Source: Streptoverticillium olivoreticuli subsp. olivoreticuli (lineage in GTDB: Bacteria > Actinomycetota > Actinomycetes > Streptomycetales > Streptomycetaceae). From it: a stretch of DNA of 64,000 bases. The notes below the pieces were generated by a model. That model was given only the letters and a program-made list of their open reading frames with translations. It was not told where the DNA came from and did not search any database. The translations under genes were made by a program, and so were the position numbers. Position 1 is the first letter of the stretch. The number at the start of each line of letters is the position of its first letter. Below, one piece after another: positions 42,665 through 51,949 of this stretch. The DNA lies in assembly GCF_003391135.1 (NCBI RefSeq), contig NZ_CP031455.1:8087501-8151500 (forward strand), given 5' to 3'.

Positions 42665-44446
42665 CTACCGGTGCCAGGAACGCCACAGCGCCGCGTACGC
42701 GCCGTCCGCCGCGACCAGCTCGTCATGGCTGCCCAGCTCGGTGATGCGGCCGTCCTCCGCGACCGCGATCACATCCGCGTCGTGGGCGGTGTGCAGCCGG
42801 TGCGCGATGGCCACGACCGTACGCCCCTCCAGGACCCTCGCCAGCGAGCGCTCCAGGTGTCGCGCCGCCCGAGGATCCAGCAGCGACGTCGCCTCGTCCA
42901 GCACCAGAGTGTGCGGGTCGGCGAGGACGAGCCGGGCCAGCGCGATCTGCTGGGCCTGGGCAGGGGTGAGCGAGAGGGCACCGGACCCGACCTCGGTGTC
43001 GAGTCCCTGGTCCAGCGCCCGCACCCAGGCATCCGCGTCCACGGCGCCGAGTGCGGTCCAGAGCTCGCCGTCCCCGGCGGTCGTACGGGCGAGCAGTAGA
43101 TTGTCGCGCAGCGAGCCCACGAAGACGTGATGCTCCTGATTGACCAGGGCCACATGCCGCCGCACGCGCTCCACGGGCATCCGCGCCAGCTCGGCGCCAC
43201 CGAGCGTCACCGCACCGGAGCGCGGGGCGTAGATCCCCGCCAGTAGCCGCCCCAGCGTCGACTTGCCCGCTCCGGACGGTCCGACGAGTGCCACCCGGCT
43301 GCCCGGCCTGACCTCCAGGGACACCCCGTGCAGCACGTCGCTGCCCGCCCGGTACCCGAACCTGACCTCGTCCGCCCGTACGTTCCGGCCCTTCGGCTCC
43401 GTGCTCTCGCCCCCGTCCTCGGGTTCGATCTCACGGACCCCCACCAGCCGGGCCAGCGATACCTGAGCGATCTGGAGCTCGTCGTACCAGCGCAGGATCA
43501 GCCCGATCGGATCGATGAGCATCTGCGCGAAGAGCGCGCCCGTCGTCAGCTGACCGACCGAGACCCACCCCTGGAGGACGAAGACACCACCGATGATCAG
43601 CACCGAGCCGAACACCAGCGTGTGCGTCACATTGATCACCGGGAACAGCACGGAGCGCAGCCACAGTGTGTAGCGCTCCCACTGCGTCCACTCCGAGATC
43701 CGCCGGTCGGACAGCGCGACCCGGCGCGCGCCCAGCCGGTGCGCCTCGACGGTCCGCCCCGCGTCCACGGTCTCCGTCAGCGACGCGGCGACCGCCGCGT
43801 ACCCCGCGGCCTCGGACCGGTAGGCACTCGGCGCCCGCCGGAAGTACCAACGGCAGCCCGCCACCAGCACCGGCAGCGCGACCAGCACGCACAGTGCCAG
43901 CGGCGGCGCCGTCAACGCCAGCGCGCCCAGCAGCAGCCCCACCCACACGAAGCCGATCGCCAGCTGCGGCACGGCCTCGCGCATGGCGTTCGCCAGCCGG
44001 TCGATGTCCGTGGTGATGCGGGACAGCAGATCGCCCGTACCCGCGCGCTCCAGAACGCCCGGAGGCAGCGCCACCGACCGGACGAGGAAGTCCTCGCGCA
44101 GATCCGCCAGCATCTCCTCGCCGAGCACCGCCCCGCGCAGCCGCACCAACCGTACGAACAGGGTCTGCACGGCCAGAGCAACGGCGAACAGCGAGATCGT
44201 GCGCCCCAGATGAAGGTCCCGCACGCCCGACGACAGGTCCTCGACCAGACCACCGAGCAGATACGGGCCGACCATGGAAGCGGTCACGGCCAGCGCGTTC
44301 ACCGTCACCAACAGGACGAAGGCCTTCCGGTGCCTGCGCAACAGCCCGCGTACGTAGGCCCGCACGGTCGACGGCGCGGCCACGGGCAAGGTGGTCGCCG
44401 ACTCCGGTGCCGCCGGGTCGTGCGCCGGTGGCGCCACGCCGATCAT
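42665..44446 (-). CDS. ABC exporter half-transporter B (consensus Walker A, degenerate signature)
   Basis: The 593-aa protein has six N-terminal helices (about 30-310) and an ATPase domain. Walker A GPSGAGKST is intact, Walker B TLVLDEATSLLD and H-loop AIAHRLH are intact, but the signature is LSLTPAQAQ instead of LSGGQ. Its ATG overlaps the stop of the preceding half-transporter (ATGA). The two together should form a heterodimer with one working and one degenerate ATP site, as in TM287/288-type or BmrCD-type exporters. Substrate unknown (drug, lipid or peptide). Confidence 0.88.
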   Translation of the reverse strand: MIGVAPPAHDPAAPESATTLPVAAPSTVRAYVRGLLRRHRKAFVLLVTVNALAVTASMVGPYLLGGLVEDLSSGVRDLHLGRTISLFAVALAVQTLFVRLVRLRGAVLGEEMLADLREDFLVRSVALPPGVLERAGTGDLLSRITTDIDRLANAMREAVPQLAIGFVWVGLLLGALALTAPPLALCVLVALPVLVAGCRWYFRRAPSAYRSEAAGYAAVAASLTETVDAGRTVEAHRLGARRVALSDRRISEWTQWERYTLWLRSVLFPVINVTHTLVFGSVLIIGGVFVLQGWVSVGQLTTGALFAQMLIDPIGLILRWYDELQIAQVSLARLVGVREIEPEDGGESTEPKGRNVRADEVRFGYRAGSDVLHGVSLEVRPGSRVALVGPSGAGKSTLGRLLAGIYAPRSGAVTLGGAELARMPVERVRRHVALVNQEHHVFVGSLRDNLLLARTTAGDGELWTALGAVDADAWVRALDQGLDTEVGSGALSLTPAQAQQIALARLVLADPHTLVLDEATSLLDPRAARHLERSLARVLEGRTVVAIAHRLHTAHDADVIAVAEDGRITELGSHDELVAADGAYAALWRSWHR

Positions 44447-46278
44447 GCCGACTCCTCGATGTGTTCGATCTTCTTGAGCTCGGTGAGCTCCGACTCCAGT
44501 TCCGCGGTTCCCGCGGTCTTCTCCGTGTCGCTCTCCGCGTCTGTCTCCCGTGTGACGACAGCGCGATAGGCGACATCGCACAGCAGCTCACGGTGCGTGC
44601 CCTCGGCCGCGACGGAGCCCTGTTGCACGAACACCACGCGGTCCGCCCGGTCGAGCAGCAGCGGACTGGAGGAGAACACCACGGTGGTACGGCCCGCCCG
44701 CAGGGCCTTCAGCCCGTCCGCGATCCGCGCCTCCGTGTGCGAGTCCACGGCCGAGGTCGGCTCGTCGAGCACCAGCACCTGAGGATCGGTCACCAGCGAC
44801 CGTGCCAGTGCCAGCCGCTGGCGCTGCCCGCCCGAGAGCGAACGGCCGCGCTCGGTGATCCGGGTCCGCATCGGATCACCGGAATCGTCCGCCGATGCCT
44901 GCGCCAGTGCGGTCAGCACGTCACCGCACTGCGCCGCGGCAAGCGCCGCGTCGGCGCCGACGGCCCCCGAAGCCGGCACGTCCAGCAGCTCCGCGAGCGT
45001 TCCCGACAGCAGCACCGGGTCCTTGTCCTGGACGAGCACTGCGGCACGGGCCGCGTCCAGCGGGAGTTCGTCCAAGGCCACGTCACCGAGCCGGGCCGAA
45101 GCCACACCGGTGCTGTCGCCCGTCGCGTGCCCGCCCAGCCGGTCGGCCAGTCTTCCGGCGGCATCCGGGTCACCACAGACCACCGCGGTCAGCAGGCCCG
45201 CCGGTGCGAGCACTCCGCTCGCCGGGTCGTGGAGGTCGCCCGCCGGTGCCGGGCCGTGGTCCCCGTCGTCCGGCGCCGGTACGGTGCGCCGCAGCGCGAG
45301 CACCTTCGCCGCGCGTGCCGCGGACGGACGGGAGAAGGAGTACGCCATGGCGATCTCCTCGAACTGACGCAGCGGGAAGAGCAGGAAGGTGACCGTGCCG
45401 TAGACGGTGACCAGCTCACCGACGCCGATGCGGCCGTCCTGGACCAGCCTGACGCCGTACCAGACCACCGCGATCAACAGCAGCCCCGGCAGCGCCACCT
45501 GAACAGCGGCGATCAGCGCCCACATCCGGGCGCTGTGCACGGCTGCCTTGCGGACCTCCTGCGACGCGCGCCGATAGCGGTCCAGGAACAGCTCCTCGCC
45601 GCCGATGCCCCGCAGCACCCGCAGTCCGGCCACCGTGTCCGAGGCCAACTCCGTCGCCCGGCCCGCCTTCTCGCGCTGCTCGTCCGCCCGCTTCGTCGCA
45701 CGGGGCAGCAGCGGCAGCACGGCCAGCACCAGGACGGGCACACCGATCGCGACCACGACGCCCAGCGCGGGCTGGTAGATCACCAGGGCCACGCACACCG
45801 CCACAGTGGTGAGCGCGGCGGAGGCGAAGCGCGACAGCGCCTCCACGAACCAGCCGACCTTCTCGACGTCACCGGTCGAGACGGCGACCACTTCACCCGC
45901 TGCGACCCGCCGGGTCAGAGTGGCTCCCAACTCGGCCGTCTTACGGGCCAGCAGCTGCTGCACCCGGGCCGCCGCCGTGATCCAGTTGGTGATGGCCGTA
46001 CGGTGCAGCATCGTGTCGCCCACGGCGATGAGCGTGCCGAGCAGCACCATCAGACCACCCGCCAGAGCCAGCCGTATGCCCGACCGGTCGACGACCGCCT
46101 GCACGGCGAAGCCCAAGGCCACCGGCAGTACGGCCACGGACGCCATGTGCAGGGTGCCCCACAGCATGGCCTTGATCTGGCCCGCCAATTGGTTCCGCCC
46201 CAGCCAGAGCAGCAGGCGCGGGCCGGAACGGACATCGGGCCGACCTGGATCGGGATAGGGGAGATCGCGAATCTGCAT
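44443..46278 (-). CDS. ABC exporter half-transporter A (Walker A missing, intact LSGGQ)
   Basis: The 611-aa protein starts at ATG 46278 (MQIRDLPYPDPGRPDV). Membrane helices from about 35 to 320. The ATPase domain has an intact signature RSLSGGQRQRLALARSL and Walker B VLVLDEPTSAVD, but the expected GxxGxGKS/T is replaced by AVVCGDPDAAGRLADRLG, and the H-loop reads VFSSSPLLLDRADRV without His. It cannot use its own Walker A. Complementary to the partner gene downstream, which keeps Walker A and lacks a proper signature. Acidic C-terminal tail (ELTELKKIEHIEESA). Confidence 0.87.
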   Translation of the reverse strand: MQIRDLPYPDPGRPDVRSGPRLLLWLGRNQLAGQIKAMLWGTLHMASVAVLPVALGFAVQAVVDRSGIRLALAGGLMVLLGTLIAVGDTMLHRTAITNWITAAARVQQLLARKTAELGATLTRRVAAGEVVAVSTGDVEKVGWFVEALSRFASAALTTVAVCVALVIYQPALGVVVAIGVPVLVLAVLPLLPRATKRADEQREKAGRATELASDTVAGLRVLRGIGGEELFLDRYRRASQEVRKAAVHSARMWALIAAVQVALPGLLLIAVVWYGVRLVQDGRIGVGELVTVYGTVTFLLFPLRQFEEIAMAYSFSRPSAARAAKVLALRRTVPAPDDGDHGPAPAGDLHDPASGVLAPAGLLTAVVCGDPDAAGRLADRLGGHATGDSTGVASARLGDVALDELPLDAARAAVLVQDKDPVLLSGTLAELLDVPASGAVGADAALAAAQCGDVLTALAQASADDSGDPMRTRITERGRSLSGGQRQRLALARSLVTDPQVLVLDEPTSAVDSHTEARIADGLKALRAGRTTVVFSSSPLLLDRADRVVFVQQGSVAAEGTHRELLCDVAYRAVVTRETDAESDTEKTAGTAELESELTELKKIEHIEESA

Positions 46279-46424
46279 AACATCCCGAGTTCGAGTGGAG
46301 GGTGGGAGCGCTGAAAGGTTCGCGCCACCGGAGTGCCGCATTCAACTGGTTTTTCCGCAGGAGCGACGCATCAGGCCAAAGGGGCTCTGGCGCGCTGCTC
46401 CATGACGCGCTTCACTCCTGCCCC

Positions 46425-48041
46425 ATGAGACGACTGCTTCTCTCGCTGTGCGCCGCGGCCACCGGACTGTTGCTGGGCGTGAGCCCGGCGACGGCCGCGG
46501 CGCCGCCGACCGAGTTCGGCACCGACTGGCACGACCCGGTCACCGCCGCCCCGCCGACAGCCACCCCGGACACCAGGTCCTGCAAGGTGACCGTCGCCGA
46601 CACGGAGTTCCGCGACTACACGCCCTACAGAAGCACGTACACACCGCCCAAGCGCTGCGGCGACCGTTGGAACAAGGTGGTCCTTCGGCTCGAAGGAGCC
46701 GTCGGCGGACGGCAATTCGACCGCCTGGGCTACCTGCACATCGGTGGCGTCGAAGTCCTGCGTACGTCGACGCCCGAGCCGTCGCCCAAGGGCATCACCT
46801 GGAACGTGGAAAAGGACGTCACCCGCTACGCCGCCACGCTGCGTGGCGAGCAGCCCGTCGAGATGCTCATCGGCAACACCGTGGACGGTACGTACACCGG
46901 CGTCATCAAGGTCAAGGTGACGCTGACGTTCTACGCCGCCGAAGGGCCGGTGAAAGCGGCGTCCACCCCGGACAAGGTCCTCACCCTGGACGGGGCCCAC
47001 AGTGTGGGCGCGGCGTACGAAGGCCGGCTGACCACGCCGCGCAACAGCGAGAAGATCGTGGCCGAGGTCTACGCGACAGGCTCGGGCGGCGGCTGTGAGG
47101 AGTTCTGGTACCTCACCGTGCCCGACTCGGCGCCGTACTCGTGCAAGGCCAAGGACGGCCCCTATCGCGAGGTCCAGGTCGCGGTGGACGGCCGTCTGGC
47201 GGGAATCGCCGCGCCGTTCCCGACCGTATGGACCGGAGGCTGGTCGAATCCCTTCCTGTGGTACGTCATACCAGGTCCGCGCGCCTTCGACGTGCGGCCG
47301 ATCGAGTACGACCTCACGCCCTTCGCCGGGCAGCTGAACGACGGCAAGCCGCACCGGATCACGGTCTCCGTCGCCGGACTGCCCGAGGGGCAGAGCGGCT
47401 GGAGCACGCCCACCAACATCCTGGTCTGGCAGGACGCCAAGTCGTCCGGGCTCACCGGCGCGTTGACCACTCATGTTGCGGGTGACCCCCGCAACACCAC
47501 CGCCTACGAACCCGGTACCGAGCGTCACCTGCGAGCCGACGGCGGGCATTCCCTGACCGTCGCGGGCTATCTCGACACCTCGCACGGCCGTGTGACGACG
47601 ACCGTCACACGGAACATCACGGGCAACTCCGACCACCGCTGGAACGAGAACGAGACGACGGACGCGCTTCAGGCGCGCTGGAACGACGACGAGGCGGTCA
47701 CCGTCGCCGGGCGTGGCCCCGCCGCTGTCACCCGCACCCACCGGACGTACACCATGGACGGGGCGACGACGGTCTCGGCGGCAGACCGTCTGCGGACCGT
47801 GATGACGATGGGGGACCGGTCGGACAGCGTCACTGTGCGTGCGGGCAGGCGCCTCGACTGGTCGAGCTTCGACGACACCTACAAGGGTGATGCCGCGTAC
47901 AACCAGAACGTGCCACGCGACCAGCGGCACGCGACCGGTGTCTCGCGTGAGCGGTACCGCCTCGACGGCCCCGGCAGTTGTTACGACCGGACGCTGGCGA
48001 CGGCCCAGGGCGAGCTGACGGAGGACCGGCAGCGCTGCTGA
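46425..48041 (+). CDS. Secreted PNGase A-like peptide N-glycosidase/amidase
   Basis: Product of 538 aa with a signal peptide (MRRLLLSLCAAATGLLLGVS, cleavage after ATAA). The body matches the peptide-N4-asparagine amidase A family: TPPKRCGDRWNKVVLRLEGA, QFDRLGYLHIGGVEVLRTST, PSPKGITWNVEKDVTRYAAT, and NPFLWYVIPGPRAFDVRPIE. The family releases N-linked glycans from glycopeptides, so this would be a secreted scavenging enzyme acting on eukaryotic (plant or fungal) material. Divergent from the heterodimeric exporter. ATG 46425 chosen to give a signal peptide. Confidence 0.82.
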   Translation: MRRLLLSLCAAATGLLLGVSPATAAAPPTEFGTDWHDPVTAAPPTATPDTRSCKVTVADTEFRDYTPYRSTYTPPKRCGDRWNKVVLRLEGAVGGRQFDRLGYLHIGGVEVLRTSTPEPSPKGITWNVEKDVTRYAATLRGEQPVEMLIGNTVDGTYTGVIKVKVTLTFYAAEGPVKAASTPDKVLTLDGAHSVGAAYEGRLTTPRNSEKIVAEVYATGSGGGCEEFWYLTVPDSAPYSCKAKDGPYREVQVAVDGRLAGIAAPFPTVWTGGWSNPFLWYVIPGPRAFDVRPIEYDLTPFAGQLNDGKPHRITVSVAGLPEGQSGWSTPTNILVWQDAKSSGLTGALTTHVAGDPRNTTAYEPGTERHLRADGGHSLTVAGYLDTSHGRVTTTVTRNITGNSDHRWNENETTDALQARWNDDEAVTVAGRGPAAVTRTHRTYTMDGATTVSAADRLRTVMTMGDRSDSVTVRAGRRLDWSSFDDTYKGDAAYNQNVPRDQRHATGVSRERYRLDGPGSCYDRTLATAQGELTEDRQRC

Positions 48042-48111
48042 CCGGCGCGGCCGGACGGGCTCCAGGGGTTGCCGCCCCCGGAGCCCTCCGCCCGACGGCC
48101 CGCCCCCTTCG

Positions 48112-48552
48112 TCAGCAGCGCTGGTCCGGGCCGTTCAACAGCTCGGTCAGCAGACTGCCGAGCAGCTCACGCTGCTCGGTGGAGAGCGGGGCGAGGATGT
48201 CCTCGACGGCGGCCCGCCGTGCGGCACGCAGCGCGCGCAGGGTGGAGCGGCCGTGATCGGTGAGCTCGATCCGGATGACCCGCCGGTTGGTGGGGTCCGG
48301 TACCCGGCGCACCGAGTCGTTCTCCTCCAGGGCGTCGACCAGCGTGGTCACGGCGCGCGGCACGACCTCGAGCCGCTGGGCGAGGTCCGTCATGCGTGGT
48401 GGCTCCTCGTAGTGCGCGACGGTGCGGAGCAGCCGGGCCTGGGCGGGTGTGATGCCGACCGGGTCCAGATAGAGCTTCTGCGCCCGGTGGAGCCTGCGGG
48501 TGAGGCGCAGCAGCTGTTCGGCGAGCTGGCCGGACGAATCGGGGACGGTCAT
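48112..48552 (-). CDS. MarR-family transcriptional regulator (146 aa)
   Basis: Winged-helix dimer. N-terminal helix EQLLRLTRRLHRAQKLYLDP, recognition region ARLLRTVAHYEEPPRMTDLA followed by PRAVTTLVDALEENDSVRRV, wing at PTNRRVIRIELTDHGRS, C-terminal dimerisation helices. Divergent from an ABC exporter gene. An inverted repeat in the shared promoter region is a likely binding site. Probably represses the exporter and itself, relieved by a ligand. Confidence 0.9.
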   Translation of the reverse strand: MTVPDSSGQLAEQLLRLTRRLHRAQKLYLDPVGITPAQARLLRTVAHYEEPPRMTDLAQRLEVVPRAVTTLVDALEENDSVRRVPDPTNRRVIRIELTDHGRSTLRALRAARRAAVEDILAPLSTEQRELLGSLLTELLNGPDQRC

Positions 48553-48569
48553 GATCCCCAGATTACAGG

Positions 48570-48587
48570 ACTCAGTGCATTGTGAGT
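48570..48587. promoter_or_regulatory. Putative MarR operator
   Basis: ACTCA-GTGCATTG-TGAGT is an inverted repeat with 5-bp arms and an 8-bp spacer. It lies inside flanking direct repeats TACAGGA/TACAGGT, in the 163-bp gap between marR-type and exporter genes, and overlaps the exporter -35. Confidence 0.5.
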
Positions 48588-48609
48588 ACAGGTAACAATG
48601 AGCTATGCT
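48580..48609 (+). promoter_or_regulatory. Putative promoter of the MarR-controlled exporter
   Basis: -35 TTGTGA (48580-48585), 18-bp spacer, -10 TATGCT (48604-48609). The -35 overlaps the inverted repeat, so regulator binding would block polymerase. The start codon is 107 bp downstream. Confidence 0.45.
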
Positions 48610-48715
48610 CGCTACGCGGTCGGATCTCCATCGCCGACCTTGCGGGCCGGCGCGCCGCCGGCCCCGTCCATGCCTCTCTTCCGCACACTCTTCGCGATCA
48701 GAGAACTAGGAGCCC

Positions 48716-50530
48716 ATGCGTCACGACGAATCCGACTGGACACCCCCGCCCGCAGATCCGGAACAACCCGCGCAAGTGCGCAGGATCCTCCGGCTATTCC
48801 GCCCCTATCGCGGCAGACTCGCCCTCGTCGGGCTGCTCGTCGCCGCCTCCTCGCTGGTCTCGGTCGCCTCGCCGTTCCTCTTGCGCGAGGTCCTCGACGT
48901 AGCCATCCCGCAAGGCCGTACGGGCCTTCTCAGCCTGCTGGCGCTCGGCATGATCGCGGCCGCGGTCGTGAACAGCGTCCTCGGTGTGTCGCAGACGCTG
49001 ATCTCCACCACGGTCGGTCAGCGGGTGATGCACGATCTGCGCACCTCGGTCTACGACCGGCTCCAGCGCATGCCGCTCGCCTTCTTCACCCGGACCCGCA
49101 CTGGTGAGGTGCAGTCCCGCATCGCCAACGACATCGGCGGCATGCAGGCCACCGTGACCTCGACCGCCACCTCGCTGGTCTCCAATCTCACCAGCGTCGT
49201 CGCCACAGTGGTGGCGATGCTGGCCCTGGACTGGCGGCTCACCGTGGTCTCGCTGCTCCTGCTCCCGGTCTTCGTGTGGATCAGCCGCCGTGTCGGCCGT
49301 GAGCGAAAGAAGATCACCTCTCAGCGGCAGAAGCAGATGGCCGCCATGGCGGCCATGGTCACCGAGTCGCTGTCGGTGAGCGGCATCCTCCTCGGCCGCA
49401 CCATGGGCCGCTCCGACTCCCTCACGCGGGCGTTCTCCCAGGAGTCCGAACGGCTCGTCGGGCTCGAGGTCCGCGCGAACATGGCCGGGCGCTGGAGGAT
49501 GTCCACCATCGGCGTCGTCATGGCGGCCATGCCCGCCGTCGTCTACTGGGCGGCCGGCATCGCGCTGCAGGCGGGCGGCCCGGACATCTCCCTCGGCACG
49601 CTGGTCGCCTTCGTCTCTCTCCAACAGGCCTTGTTCCGGCCCGCGGTCAGCCTGCTGACCACCGGTGTGCAGATCCAGACCTCCCTCGCTCTCTTCCAGC
49701 GGATCTTCGAATACCTCGACCTGCCGGTGGACATCGCCGAGCCGGAGAAGCCCGTGCGGCTGGAGAAGGTAAGTGGTGAAGTCCGCTTCGAGGACGTCAC
49801 GTTCTCCTATGAGGCGCAGGGCTCCGGCGAGCCCCCGAGGGAGGCGCTCAGCGGCATCGAGCTGGCTGTTCCGGCCGGTGGCAGCCTCGCCGTCGTCGGC
49901 CCGACGGGGTCGGGCAAGAGCACCCTCAGCTATCTGGTGCCCCGGCTGTACGACGTCGTCGGTGGCCGGGTCCTTCTGGACGGAGTCGACGTCCGTGACC
50001 TCGATTTCGACACCCTCGCCCGCGCGGTCGGCGTGGTCTCGCAAGAGACGTATCTCTTCCATGCCTCTGTCGCCGACAATCTGCGGTTCGCCAAACCGGA
50101 CGCCACGGACGAGGAGATCGTGGCGGCGGCCAGGACCGCGCAGATCCACGAGCACATCGCCTCCCTGCCCGACGGCTATGACACCCTTGTCGGAGAGCGT
50201 GGTTACCGCTTCTCCGGAGGCGAGAAACAGCGGCTGGCCATCGCCCGCACGATCCTGCGCGATCCGCCCGTCCTCATCCTGGACGAAGCCACCAGTGCCC
50301 TGGACACCCGCACGGAGCACGCGGTGCAGCAAGCCATCGACGCACTCTCCGCGGGCCGTACGACGATCACCATCGCACACCGACTCTCCACGGTCCGCGA
50401 CGCCGATCAGATCGTCGTCCTCGACCGGGGCCGAATCGCCGAACGCGGCACCCATCAGGAACTCCTCGCGGATGACGGGCATTACGCCGCACTCGTCCGC
50501 CGCGACGCCCGCCTCACAGCGAGCGTCTGA
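48716..50530 (+). CDS. ABC exporter, homodimer-type half-transporter (604 aa)
   Basis: Full MsbA/LmrA-type protein. Membrane domain about 25-330 (ALVGLLVAASSLVSVASPFL; RTRTGEVQSRIANDIGGMQA coupling helix region). The ATPase has Walker A GPTGSGKST, Q-loop VVSQETYLFHAS, signature YRFSGGEKQRLAIA, Walker B VLILDEATSALD and H-loop TIAHRLS. All catalytic motifs are intact, unlike the heterodimeric exporter nearby. ATG 48716 after TAGGAG. Likely multidrug or lipid export, controlled by the divergent MarR protein. Confidence 0.92.
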   Translation: MRHDESDWTPPPADPEQPAQVRRILRLFRPYRGRLALVGLLVAASSLVSVASPFLLREVLDVAIPQGRTGLLSLLALGMIAAAVVNSVLGVSQTLISTTVGQRVMHDLRTSVYDRLQRMPLAFFTRTRTGEVQSRIANDIGGMQATVTSTATSLVSNLTSVVATVVAMLALDWRLTVVSLLLLPVFVWISRRVGRERKKITSQRQKQMAAMAAMVTESLSVSGILLGRTMGRSDSLTRAFSQESERLVGLEVRANMAGRWRMSTIGVVMAAMPAVVYWAAGIALQAGGPDISLGTLVAFVSLQQALFRPAVSLLTTGVQIQTSLALFQRIFEYLDLPVDIAEPEKPVRLEKVSGEVRFEDVTFSYEAQGSGEPPREALSGIELAVPAGGSLAVVGPTGSGKSTLSYLVPRLYDVVGGRVLLDGVDVRDLDFDTLARAVGVVSQETYLFHASVADNLRFAKPDATDEEIVAAARTAQIHEHIASLPDGYDTLVGERGYRFSGGEKQRLAIARTILRDPPVLILDEATSALDTRTEHAVQQAIDALSAGRTTITIAHRLSTVRDADQIVVLDRGRIAERGTHQELLADDGHYAALVRRDARLTASV

Positions 50531-50547
50531 GGCGCCGAGCAGGCCGA

Positions 50548-51771
50548 TCACAGAGAGTCGAGATCCACGGCCGCCGCCATGGCCCGGTAGCCCGCGTCGT
50601 TGGGGTGCTTGAAGTCGCCGCAGTCGTAGGCAGGAAGGAGCACCTCAGGGTCATCGGGCGAAGCGAGCGCCTTGTCGAAGTCGGCCACCGCGTCGTACTC
50701 ACCGGACGCACGGATCCATTCGTTGAGCGCGATGCGCTTGGCCTCGGCCCGCGGAGTGTGGTACTCGGAGCCCTTGAAGGGGAGGACGGTCGCTCCGACG
50801 ACCTTGATGCCGCGGCCGTGAGCCTTGGCTATCAGCTCGCGGTAGGCGACGATCAGCTCCGAAACCGTCACATCGGGGTTGGGCTTGTACGTCTCCAGGT
50901 CGACTTCGCTGAAGCCGATGTCATTGAGGCCGGCGAAAATGATCACCGAGCGGACGCCGGGCTTGTCGAGCACATCGCGCTCGAAGCGGCTCACCGCCCG
51001 GTCGCCGTACCAGGCCGAGTCATGAAGGACGAGATTGCCGCCGATGCCCGCGTTGATGACGGCCCATGGCCTACCGGCGGCGGACAGCCGCTCGGCGAGT
51101 CGGTCGGGATAGCGGCAGTTGGCCCCCACAGTGGAGCCGAAGCCATCGGTGATGGAGTCCCCGAAGGCGACCACCGTGCTGTGCTGCTCCTCGCCTTCCG
51201 ACAGCTCGACGTCGGAGAGGTAGTACCAGGAGTGGGTGTGCTTCGTGAAACCGTCGCCTTCGACGTCGGTCGTGCGGTCTCCGGCAGCGAGGTAGCTGTT
51301 CGCATAGGCCTGTGCGTGGAAAGTCGCGGGACCGGTGGGAGAGTCGAAGTACAGCGTCACAGTCAGCGAATCGAATCGCCGCACCGTCAGCTCCGCCGCA
51401 TCGGTGACGACCTCTCCGCCTGCTGGGACGGTCACTGCCGTCAGGCCGTCGAAGGTCACTTCCCGCACTGTCCCCGGGCGGACTGCGGCACCTTCGCCGG
51501 CCAGCGCGAGGCTCACCGCGGACACCACCAACGGCTCGTTGCCGAAACGGTTCGACAGCCTGATCCGGACAGCGGTGCCGCTTCCGGTGACCCGCACCGT
51601 CTGGCGTACCGACTGCCGGGCGAAGCCCGACTCCGCCCAGTTCTCCTCGAATCCGGAACTCGGCCGCTGCACCGGAGCCGACCATCCGGCGGACCATGAC
51701 AGTGCCGCGTCCCGTCGCGCCGTAGTCTCGGCAACCGGTGCCGCCGCCGAATGCTGTTCCTGAACTGCCAT
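50548..51771 (-). CDS. SGNH/GDSL hydrolase (407 aa)
   Basis: An N-terminal beta-rich domain (about 25-180; RQTVRVTGSGTAVRIRLSNR) precedes the SGNH esterase core: block I VVAFGDSITDGFGST (Ser), block II INAGIGGN, block III VIIFAGLNDIG (Asn), block V FKHPNDAGYRAMA (Asp/His). Hydrolyses esters, possibly acetyl groups of carbohydrates, as in rhamnogalacturonan-type esterases. No signal peptide seen in the ATG 51771 form. Convergent with the exporter gene. Confidence 0.88.
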   Translation of the reverse strand: MAVQEQHSAAAPVAETTARRDAALSWSAGWSAPVQRPSSGFEENWAESGFARQSVRQTVRVTGSGTAVRIRLSNRFGNEPLVVSAVSLALAGEGAAVRPGTVREVTFDGLTAVTVPAGGEVVTDAAELTVRRFDSLTVTLYFDSPTGPATFHAQAYANSYLAAGDRTTDVEGDGFTKHTHSWYYLSDVELSEGEEQHSTVVAFGDSITDGFGSTVGANCRYPDRLAERLSAAGRPWAVINAGIGGNLVLHDSAWYGDRAVSRFERDVLDKPGVRSVIIFAGLNDIGFSEVDLETYKPNPDVTVSELIVAYRELIAKAHGRGIKVVGATVLPFKGSEYHTPRAEAKRIALNEWIRASGEYDAVADFDKALASPDDPEVLLPAYDCGDFKHPNDAGYRAMAAAVDLDSL

Positions 51772-51949
51772 GGTCAAGGCCCTTGTCTCTTGGATGTGTG
51801 CTGCCGACGAAGAGCCTGCCGTCCCCAGGCTGTGGCACCCAGCCCCTTGTGCCGCGTACGACGCCCATGCGTACCACTGACAGGGTCACCCTGCGAGAAG
51901 GTTCTTCGGGCGGGTGTGCGAGATCGATGTCGAGGGGATTCAATGGATC

